Source of the DNA: Planctomycetales bacterium 71-10 | GTDB lineage: Bacteria > Planctomycetota > Planctomycetia > Isosphaerales > Isosphaeraceae | DNA length: 38,601 bases | Direction: 5' to 3' | NCBI GenBank assembly: GCA_001898385.1 | Contig: MKTT01000144.1 | Coordinates: 1,064-39,664 of the forward strand | In this document: positions 32,685 to 38,601 of the stretch, one piece after another | How the letters are laid out: every line of letters starts with the position of its first letter | Numbering within the stretch: the first letter of the stretch is position 1 | Notes under the pieces: model-generated | What the model was told of the DNA's origin: nothing | The model's database searches: none | What the model saw: only the letters and a program-made list of their open reading frames with translations | Program-made: the position numbers and the translations under genes

Positions 32685-34604
32685 ATGGACGACGCAACGG
32701 ATCGCGCGCGCGGGACGCCCCCCTGGCGTCTCGTCTTCCTGGCCCTGGGCCTGTACCTGACGATCAAGGGCTATCACAGCCTCGACGGCGACCAGGCCCA
32801 TCGGCTGCCGATCCTCCTGCATCGGCTCGACCCGGCGCTCTACGCCGACGACCCGTTCGTCCGGTGCTTCGACGAGTTCAACCCGCATCGCGGGTCGCTG
32901 CAACTGCTGGGGACGCTGACGCGGGCCGTCGGCCTGCCCGCGACGCTCGCGGGGCTGTTCGCGATCACGTTCGCCCTGAGCGTGCGCGGGGTGCATCGGC
33001 TGGCCTCGGCGTTCTGGGGCGATCGGTCCGGGGCGATCGGGTGGACGGCGGTCGTCCTGTTCCTGGCGGCGAAGGCCGGGAACGTGGGGACGAACCACCT
33101 GTTCGAGTCGATGCTGCTCGATCGGCTCATGGCCCTGGCGCTGGCGTGGGTCGCCGCGGCCGAGGTCGTCGAGGACCCGGATCGCGGGTGGCGGCGCTCG
33201 GCCCTGCTGCTCGGGGTCGCGGCCTGGATCCACCCGTCACTGGGGCTGCAATTGGCCCTGGTCTTCTCCGGGGCCTGGCTGGCGTGGGCGGCCTTCGGCG
33301 GGGCGTCGCGGAGGCTCGCGGCCGTCGCGATCGCGGCGACGGGGCTGGCGATCGTCCCGGGGCTGCTGGTGAACCTCGCCCCGTTCGGGAACCTGCGCGA
33401 GGGGCTGCCGCCCGAGACGTTCCGGCTCCTGACCGTCGAGCTTCAGAGCCCGCAGCACATGCTGCCTCACCTCTGGAGGCAGCCCCAGTGGCTGGCGGCC
33501 GGGGCGTACCTGCTGCTCGCGGCCGTGGCGCTGGCGGGGCCGCGATCGGAGTCGACGGCGTCGCCGCGGCGTCGGCTGCTGCTGATGCTCGGCGTGGTGC
33601 TGATCTGGCTGGCCGCGTCGTGGGGGGCGGTCGAGGTCGTCGGGCACGTCGGGGCCACGGTCTTCCAGCCGTTCCGGATCGCGACGTTCGGCCGCGGGCT
33701 CTGCCTGGCGATCGCGAGCGGGCACGTCGTCGGGCTGTGGCGTCGCGGCGGGGTGACCGATCGCGCGCGGGCCGTGCTGATCCCCGTCGCCTGCACCGGC
33801 GACTGGACGTTCGCGGCCGTCGCGGCGATCGAGGTCGTGATGACCGCGATGGAGTCGGCGCGGGTCCGGATCGGCGTGCGGGACGCCGCCTTCGTCGGGA
33901 TGCTGGCGTGGGCCGCGGTCTTCCTCTCCCGGCACGACACGGAGCGCGGGCATCGGGCGTTGCTCGGGGCGGCCGGCGCGGGCGTGGCGGTCGGCTTGCT
34001 CATGCGCCGTCGTCCCTCCCTTATTATAAGGAAGGGGCGACTGTACCGGGCGGCGATGGTCCTCGCGTGGGCGGGGCCGACGGCCGGGCTCGTCGCCGGT
34101 TGGTTCCCGACGTCCCATCCGAAGGCCGGGGCCGTGGTTGCGCGGTGGCGGTTCGCGGCGACGCCGGTGGAGGATGACGAGCGGCTGGGGGCGTGGTGTC
34201 GCGAGCACACGCCGGCCGCGGCGCGGTTCATCGGGCCGCCGGGGCCGAAGGGGTTCCGGCTCTGGTCGCGACGGAGCTGGGCGTTCAACCGGGCGGGGAG
34301 CCCGTACCACGCCCGGGGGCTGGGCGACTGGTACGAGCGGTTCCGCGACCACGTCGCGTTCGACGGCCCGCCGGAGGAACTGGTCCGCGCGTACCTGGAA
34401 GGCCGGCACCGGCTGGAAGGGCGGTACGACGCCATGACCGACGCCCAGCTCGCGGCGCTCGCGGCGAGGCAGGGGGCGGAGTTCGTGGTGGCGGGGGCCG
34501 ATCGGGAGGACGAGGCCGGGGGCCCGCTCGAACGGCTGCACGCCGAGGGCGAGTTCGCGGTCTACCGCGTGCGTCCGGAGCGGGTGGCCCAGGTCCAGCG
34601 GTAG
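32685..34604 (+). CDS. Large polytopic membrane protein, GT-C-like topology, unknown function
   Basis: The 639-residue protein has about ten or more hydrophobic segments from residue 15 to about 475 and a soluble C-terminal part (about 480-639). The early KGYHSLDGDQAHRLPILLHRLDPALYADDPFVR is an aspartate-rich loop after the first membrane helix, a position where GT-C-type enzymes keep acidic residues. The C-terminal segment with WCREHTPAAARFIGPPG and FRLWSRRSWAFN resembles the soluble domain of such membrane proteins. No specific family can be named. The ATG at 32685 (MDDATDRARG) follows GGGGAAGG. A palindrome lies inside the gene at 34014-34036. Confidence 0.85.
   Translation: MDDATDRARGTPPWRLVFLALGLYLTIKGYHSLDGDQAHRLPILLHRLDPALYADDPFVRCFDEFNPHRGSLQLLGTLTRAVGLPATLAGLFAITFALSVRGVHRLASAFWGDRSGAIGWTAVVLFLAAKAGNVGTNHLFESMLLDRLMALALAWVAAAEVVEDPDRGWRRSALLLGVAAWIHPSLGLQLALVFSGAWLAWAAFGGASRRLAAVAIAATGLAIVPGLLVNLAPFGNLREGLPPETFRLLTVELQSPQHMLPHLWRQPQWLAAGAYLLLAAVALAGPRSESTASPRRRLLLMLGVVLIWLAASWGAVEVVGHVGATVFQPFRIATFGRGLCLAIASGHVVGLWRRGGVTDRARAVLIPVACTGDWTFAAVAAIEVVMTAMESARVRIGVRDAAFVGMLAWAAVFLSRHDTERGHRALLGAAGAGVAVGLLMRRRPSLIIRKGRLYRAAMVLAWAGPTAGLVAGWFPTSHPKAGAVVARWRFAATPVEDDERLGAWCREHTPAAARFIGPPGPKGFRLWSRRSWAFNRAGSPYHARGLGDWYERFRDHVAFDGPPEELVRAYLEGRHRLEGRYDAMTDAQLAALAARQGAEFVVAGADREDEAGGPLERLHAEGEFAVYRVRPERVAQVQR
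34014..34036. repeat. AT-centred near-perfect palindrome inside the membrane protein gene
   Basis: CCCTCCCTTAT (34014-34024) and ATAAGGAAGGG (34026-34036) are inverted copies with one mismatch around a single T. The TTATTATAA centre is the most AT-rich point of an otherwise very GC-rich gene. It is in frame and encodes RRPSLIIRKGRL between two membrane segments. Confidence 0.6.
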
Positions 34605-35182
34605 CGGAGGCGGTGGGTGAACGCGCCCGGGGTCAGGCTCGCGAGGGCCTGGACCTGCACGGAGCGCGGGCCCTTGCTGGCGGTCGCCAGGCCGGCCCCG
34701 TCGACGGCGGCCAGCGCCAGGGTGGCGTCGCCCAGCGACCAGGCGACGGCGCGGGGGCCGGCGTCTTCCAGGTCGCCGGGGCCGAGCCGGACCTCGTAGG
34801 TCGCGGCGAGGCGAGAGACGACGTCGCGGCAGCGGTCGGCCACGTCGAGGTCGACGACCGTCGCCCCGTCGTCGTCGACCTGCACGGTCAACACGGCCGA
34901 GAAGTGATGCTTGTGCAGCAGCCCGGTGAGGAGCAGCCGAACGCGGCGGTCGTCGTCGTCGAACGAATGGTGCTGGACTTCCTGGTAGACCGGGCTGACG
35001 ACCTGGGACGGGTCGGCCGATTCGGGAGGATCCTCGATCGTGGCCAGCCAGGGGGGGCCGTCGGCCGGGCCGACCTCGTGGATCCATCGGTCGGCCGTGC
35101 GCCGGAGGGCGACCCGGACGGCCTGCGTCCGGATCGTCACCAGCTCATCGCCCTCCGACAGCTCCCACGCGGCACCCGGCAT
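34562..35182 (-). CDS. Hypothetical protein (206 residues)
   Basis: This soluble 206-residue protein has no family I recognise. Features seen are MPGAAWELSEGDELVTIRTQAVRVALRR at the start, VSPVYQEVQHHSFDDDDRRVRLLLTGLLHKHHFSAVLTVQ in the middle with several histidines, and a beta-rich end THRLRYRWTW. The ATG at 35182 sits 20 bases after the prfB stop on the same strand, so it may be cotranscribed with prfB. Its last 43 bases overlap the convergent membrane protein gene, which is unusual but both frames look real up to their stops. Function unknown. Confidence 0.78.
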   Translation of the reverse strand: MPGAAWELSEGDELVTIRTQAVRVALRRTADRWIHEVGPADGPPWLATIEDPPESADPSQVVSPVYQEVQHHSFDDDDRRVRLLLTGLLHKHHFSAVLTVQVDDDGATVVDLDVADRCRDVVSRLAATYEVRLGPGDLEDAGPRAVAWSLGDATLALAAVDGAGLATASKGPRSVQVQALASLTPGAFTHRLRYRWTWATRSGRTR

Positions 35183-35202
35183 CGTCGACCGACCCTCGTC
35201 GT

Positions 35203-36322
35203 TTACTTGGACAGCTCGGCGCCCTTGGCCAGCTTCATGCGCAGGTATGATTCGATGAAGCCGTCGAGCCCGCCGTCGAGCACCGCGCGGGGGTTGCCGA
35301 CCTCGAAGCCCGTGCGCGCGTCCTTGACGAGCTGGTAGGGCTGGAGGACGTATGAGCGGATCTGGCTCCCGAAGGAGACCTCGCCCTTCTCGTCGTACTT
35401 CTTGGCGTACTCGGCCTCGCGCTTCTCCTCCTCCATGCGGATGAGCTTGGCCTTGAGGGAGGCCAGCGCGATGGCGTCGTTCTTGTGCTGCGAGCGCTCG
35501 CCGCGGGACTCGGCGGCGACGCCGGTCGGGAGGTGCGTGTAGCGCACGGCCGACTCGGTCTTGTTCTGGTGCTGGCCGCCGGGGCCGCCGGCGCGGAACA
35601 CGTCGCGCTTCAGCTCGTCGTCCTTCAGGACGATGTCGATGGTGTCGTCGACCTCGGGGATGACGTCGACGGACGCGAACGAGGTCTGGCGCCGGGCCGC
35701 GGCGTCATACGGGCTGATCCGGACGAGGCGGTGGACGCCGGTCTCGCCGCGGAGGTTGCCGTAGGCGTAGGGGCCGGTGATCTGGATGGTGGCCTCGGCG
35801 ATGCCCGCCGCGCCGCCGTCTTCGCGGTTGGTGATGGCGACCTTGAAGCCGCGGCCCTCGGCCCACATCATGTACATGCGCATGAGCATCTCGGCCCAGT
35901 CGCAGGCCTCGGTGCCGCCGGCGCCGGCGTGGACGGTGACGAAGGCGTTGCAGTGGTCGTTGGGGCCGCTGAGCATCGACTGGAGTTCGAACGCGGCGAA
36001 GTCCTTGTCGGCCTTCTCGGTCGACGTCCGGACGTCGTCGTCGAACTCGTCGGTCTCAAGCTCCTCGGCCATCTCGATCGCGGCGGCCAGGTCGTCGGCC
36101 TGCTTGATCAGCTCTTCGAACGGCTTGAGGACGCCGTTGAGCGTCTTCAGCTCGGCGATGGTCGCCTTGGCCTTCTCCTGGTCGTTCCAGAACGACGGCC
36201 CTTCCATCTCGGACTGGAGGGCGTCGCGGCGGGACTGCTTTTCGCCCAAGTCAAAGAGAGTCTCGGAGATGGATGATCCGGTCGATCACGTTCCTGGCCG
36301 ATCGCTTCAGCTCGGCATCCAC
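35203..36322 (-). CDS. prfB: Peptide chain release factor 2, with programmed +1 frameshift
   Basis: RF2 releases finished proteins at UGA and UAA codons. The gene is read in two frames: 23 codons from GTG at 36322 to CTT (VDAELKRSARNVIDRIIHLR...DSL), then TGA, with a +1 shift into the 349-residue main frame starting DLGEKQSRRDALQ. The total of 372 residues is close to E. coli RF2 (365). The GGQ motif is present (RAGGPGGQHQNKTES) and catalyses hydrolysis. The codon-recognition loop reads SPY (RISPYDAAARR) instead of the usual SPF. AGGAG lies 10 bases before the GTG. The product level would be controlled by RF2 itself through the UGA stop at codon 24. Confidence 0.95.
36250..36256 (-). promoter_or_regulatory. 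prfB programmed +1 frameshift site (CTT-TGA-C)
   Basis: On the minus strand the sequence reads CTT TGA C: leucine codon, in-frame stop, and the C that follows the stop in the classic RF2 site. Skipping one T gives GAC and the conserved main frame. The canonical upstream AGGGGG stimulator is absent; CCGAGACTCT precedes the slip codon, offering only weak Shine-Dalgarno-like pairing. Confidence 0.9.
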
Positions 36323-36466
36323 GGCGAAACACTCCTGGGAGAAGGGCGGGCGACGGCCTGGCCGTCCCGCGGGTCGGATCGCTAGACTCGGGCCCATTAG
36401 AACCGAACGACCGGGCCGCAACCAGACCAGTCGGCCCCGTCGCGGGGCCCGGAGGGGATCGACGAC

Positions 36467-37480
36467 GTGGAGCTTCGACAGCACGTCCGGCCCGGCTGCG
36501 GCCGGCTGGCCCCCTCGCCGACGGGGGGCCTGCACGTCGGCCACGCGCGCACGTTCCTGGTCGCCTGGCTCGCCTCGCGCCGGGAGGACGGGCCGGTCGC
36601 CCTGCGCATCGAGGACCTCGACGCCACCCGCGCCCGCCCGGAGGCGACGGCCGCGGCCCTCGTCGACCTCCGCTGGTTGGGGCTGGACTGGGACGAGGGG
36701 CCGGACGTCGGCGGCCCGCGCGGGCCTTACGTCCAGTCCGAGCGGCGGGCGGTCTACGACGAGGCCCTCGCGCGGCTGAAGGCGGCGGAGCGGGTCTATC
36801 CCTGCACCTGCACCCGCGCCGACATCGAGCGCGCGGCCTCCGCCCCGCACGCCGAGGACGAGGGGCCGACCTACCCCGGCACCTGCGCGCATCGCTCGGC
36901 CGCCGACGCCCCGGCCCTGGGCGACCGGCCGTTCGCCTGGCGCTTTCGCGTCCCCCCCGGGGAGGTGGGATGGGACGACCTGATCCTGGGCCCGCGCTCG
37001 ATCGACCCGGCGCGGCTCGGCGGCGACTTCCTCGTCGGCCGCAACGGGCAGGGGCCGTCGTACCAGCTCGCGGTGGTGGCGGACGACGCCCTGATGGGGG
37101 TGGACCGGGTGATCCGCGGCGACGACCTGGTCCCCAGCACGCCGCGCCAACTCCTGCTGTACCGCGCCCTCGGCTGGGAGCCGCCGCGGTTCGGCCACGT
37201 CCCGCTGGTCGTCGGCCCCGACGGTCGTCGCCTGGCCAAGCGCGACGGCTCCATCAAGCTGGCGACGCTCCGCGAGCGCGGCCTCGACCCCCGCCGGCTG
37301 GTCGGCGTCCTGGCCCGATCGTGCGGCCTCTCGGACGAGGCGGCCCCCTCCGCGCCCGGAGACTGGGTCGATGCCTTCGACCTCGCCAGGCTGCCGCGCG
37401 AGCCCTGGACGGCCTCGGCCGACGACTGGCTCGGTTCGGGTCCGTTCGTCGAGCCGGCCGTCTCGGGCGGAAATTCGTAA
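36467..37480 (+). CDS. gluQ: Glutamyl-Q tRNA(Asp) synthetase
   Basis: This 337-residue truncated glutamyl-tRNA synthetase paralogue attaches glutamate to queuosine in tRNA-Asp. The catalytic Rossmann core is present with the HIGH-type motif PSPTGGLHVGHART and the KMSKS-type loop RLAKRDGS. The zinc site fits GluQ-RS: CTCTRADIE followed by YPGTC (C-x-C ... Y-x3-C). The C-terminal anticodon-binding domain of full GluRS is missing, as expected. The start GTG at 36467 follows GGAGGGG by 9 bases. It is divergent from prfB; the 144-base gap between them contains TAGACT at 36383-36388, without a strong -35. Confidence 0.92.
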   Translation: MELRQHVRPGCGRLAPSPTGGLHVGHARTFLVAWLASRREDGPVALRIEDLDATRARPEATAAALVDLRWLGLDWDEGPDVGGPRGPYVQSERRAVYDEALARLKAAERVYPCTCTRADIERAASAPHAEDEGPTYPGTCAHRSAADAPALGDRPFAWRFRVPPGEVGWDDLILGPRSIDPARLGGDFLVGRNGQGPSYQLAVVADDALMGVDRVIRGDDLVPSTPRQLLLYRALGWEPPRFGHVPLVVGPDGRRLAKRDGSIKLATLRERGLDPRRLVGVLARSCGLSDEAAPSAPGDWVDAFDLARLPREPWTASADDWLGSGPFVEPAVSGGNS

Positions 37481-37528
37481 GTCGTTGATGCGACTGCGGT
37501 TTGACGTGGTTTTGGCGGTTCGAAATTT

Positions 37529-37556
37529 GGCTTCGATCGTCGAAGCCGATGGGGTT
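37529..37556 (+). terminator. Possible terminator hairpin after gluQ
   Basis: GGCTTCGA (37529-37536) and TCGAAGCC (37540-37547) form a perfect 8-bp stem with a 3-base loop, 48 bases after the gluQ stop, followed by GATGGGGTTTTCC with a short T-run. The remainder of the 440-base gap (37481-37920) shows no gene I can support and no clear promoter for the TPR gene. Confidence 0.35.
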
Positions 37557-37920
37557 TTCCGAGCGACCGGGGCCATCGCGACGGCGGCGGAGACGGTCCC
37601 CTGCGCGGGGACCTGGGCCGTCGCGCGCACGAGGCCGTGCGGGCTCGTCGACGTCCCGCCGACCCGTCGCTCGACTCGTCCTCCCGGCCGTGATCGCATC
37701 ATCTCCCCCCATCGACTTGGTCGCGGTGCATGGCCCCCCGATAGGCCGATGTCCCCGGAATGCGGCTTGCGAGGAGATTGTGACGGAACCGGAACGAGTT
37801 CGTATGGACACGGACTTGGTCCGCGAACGGTGGCGACCCGAGGGCGGCGAGCCTAGAATGGGGGTCTGCGGCGGGCCGGCGCGCCCGCGCGTCCTTGTCC
37901 ATTGCAGGATCGACCGTCCC

Positions 37921-38244
37921 ATGCCCACGCCAGACCAGTTGTACGACCAGGCCATCGACCTCCGCGACGCGGGCGACAAGCCGGCGGCCATCGCGAAGCT
38001 GGAGGAGGCCCTGGCGGCCGACCCGAATTTCACGATCGGCCACGGGATGCTCGCGCGGCTCTACGTCGACCTCGGCGAGGCCGAGAAGGCCATCGCGCAC
38101 GCCCAGAAGGTCGTGGAGCTGGAGCCGGACGACGCCTTCAGCTACACCGCCCTCTCGGTCATCTACGTCCGCTGCGGCCGGATCCCCGAGGCCGAGCACG
38201 CCAAGGCGATGGCCTGGAACAAGCAGCACGGCTTCGAGGAGTGA
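37921..38244 (+). CDS. Small tetratricopeptide repeat (TPR) protein
   Basis: This 107-residue soluble protein is made of three TPR helix pairs: DQLYDQAIDLRDAGDKPAAIAKLEEALAADPNF, TIGHGMLARLYVDLGEAEKAIAHAQKVVELEPDD, and AFSYTALSVIYVRCGRIPEAEHAKAMAWNKQHG. TPRs mediate protein-protein binding; no enzyme domain is present. The ATG at 37921 (MPTPDQLYDQAI) is the first one giving an intact first repeat. It stands alone between two repeat-containing gaps. Length and even repeat spacing support a complete gene; the partner is unknown. Confidence 0.85.
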   Translation: MPTPDQLYDQAIDLRDAGDKPAAIAKLEEALAADPNFTIGHGMLARLYVDLGEAEKAIAHAQKVVELEPDDAFSYTALSVIYVRCGRIPEAEHAKAMAWNKQHGFEE

Positions 38245-38278
38245 CCGGCGGGCCCTCGGTCGCCGACCGACGTTCATC

Positions 38279-38325
38279 CCCTCTCCCGCCGGGAGAGGGC
38301 GGCCGCGCAGCGGCGGGTGAGGGTC
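38279..38325. repeat. Two-hairpin repeat, copy 1 (after the TPR gene)
   Basis: A perfect 10-bp stem CCCTCTCCCG/CGGGAGAGGG (38279-38299, 1-base loop) is followed by a second stem GCCGC-GCA-GCGGC (38302-38314) and GGGTGAGGG. It resembles a dispersed intergenic repeat known from many GC-rich bacterial genomes. It could also terminate the TPR transcript. Confidence 0.65.
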
Positions 38326-38380
38326 GTCGGAGTGCGGAGGGTATGTCGGAGGCGCGATCACCGGGCTGAGGCCAGGGATG

Positions 38381-38468
38381 ACCGAAAGGTGGTCCGGGCG
38401 GCCCGCCCGGACGTCGAGAGCTTTCGGAATGGGGACGTCCGGGCGGGCCGCCCGGACCACCCTTCAGT
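38381..38468. repeat. Long inverted-repeat element (35-bp arms)
   Basis: Arms 38381-38415 and 38434-38468 are inverted copies with 2 mismatches; the inner 28 bp (38388-38415 and 38434-38461) are perfect, with an 18-base centre. Each arm is itself nearly palindromic (GTCCGGGCGGCCCGCCCGGAC core). A T-rich stretch follows at 38468-38478. Same design as the 23560-23667 core: long GC-rich arms ending in GGTGGTCC or GTGGCCC. Confidence 0.7.
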
Positions 38469-38513
38469 CTTCTTTTCTGATCGTCACGGATTTTGGGGGG
38501 GGCGACAAGAATC

Positions 38514-38564
38514 GTCTTCCCCCCTCGCGGGGGAAGACAGACCGCGAAGCGGTCAGATGAGGGG
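38514..38564. repeat. Two-hairpin repeat, copy 2 (window end)
   Basis: A perfect 10-bp stem GTCTTCCCCC/GGGGGAAGAC (38514-38538) is followed by GACCGC-GAA-GCGGTC (38540-38554) and AGATGAGGG. The stem sequences differ from copy 1 (38279-38325), but the layout of stem, spacer, second stem and TGAGGG is the same, suggesting one structural family. I see no gene in 38245-38601. Confidence 0.6.
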
Positions 38565-38601
38565 GACGCGAAGCGCGGAGGCCGTGGGGATCCGATGGCC
38601 C

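Noticed and set aside
37495..37560. GGTTCGAAAT near 37516 looks like a tRNA T-arm
   Set aside because: No acceptor stem, D-arm or anticodon arm can be folded around it; the clear hairpin here is the separate 37529-37547 stem.
38279..38564. CRISPR array at the right edge
   Set aside because: The repeats are hairpins of different sequence and uneven spacing; there are no regular direct repeats with spacers and no cas genes.

Overview
The window is very GC-rich and densely coded. It most likely comes from a planctomycete, probably the Isosphaeraceae (the family is an inference). Two things support this. A planctomycete-type cytochrome c/DUF1549/DUF1553 protein sits next to a DUF1501 protein (23972-28383). 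There is also a bacterial tetrahydromethanopterin (H4MPT)/methanofuran C1 gene set, which among bacteria is known mainly from methylotrophic proteobacteria and planctomycetes.

Region 1 (1-16.6 kb) is the C1 block. On the minus strand, 5706 down to 2982 holds a fused MfnD-MfnF methanofuran-synthesis protein overlapping an MfnE-like kinase, followed by dtd, an FGGY sugar kinase and a membrane protein cut by the window edge. A HisA-like gene runs the other way from a start codon that overlaps that of the fusion gene (CATG, 5704-5707). A second minus-strand operon (9766-6437) begins with two coupled TIR-domain genes. It continues with an MptN/RimK-like glutamate ligase, a CitG-like protein and a 6-pyruvoyl-tetrahydropterin synthase-like protein. 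The third minus-strand operon (16620-9860) is fhcB-fhcA-fhcD-[SPFH protein]-fhcC-mch, with a good promoter in front of fhcB. Together these genes would make the H4MPT and methanofuran carriers and convert methenyl-H4MPT to formate. Formaldehyde-activating enzyme and methylene-H4MPT dehydrogenase are not in the window.

Region 2 (16.8-23.4 kb) is mixed housekeeping and accessory: a DUF4262 protein, a metallophosphoesterase, a secreted GH38 alpha-mannosidase, a small membrane protein, a YbaK-type deacylase, a less GC-rich membrane protein with a TTG start, and a methyltransferase. A 614-base gap (23358-23971) follows, carrying a nested inverted-repeat element.

Region 3 (24-38.6 kb) starts with the planctomycete cytochrome/DUF1501 pair. 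It continues with an alpha/beta hydrolase-RNase D-sugar isomerase operon, a CvpA-like protein, a large polytopic membrane protein, an unknown protein, prfB with its programmed +1 frameshift, glutamyl-Q tRNA(Asp) synthetase and a TPR protein. The last 357 bases hold three hairpin-type repeats. I saw no tRNA, rRNA, CRISPR array or intact transposase.

The points most worth checking are the twin TIR genes heading a cofactor operon, the MfnD-MfnF fusion, the SPFH gene inside the fhc operon, and the hairpin repeat families.
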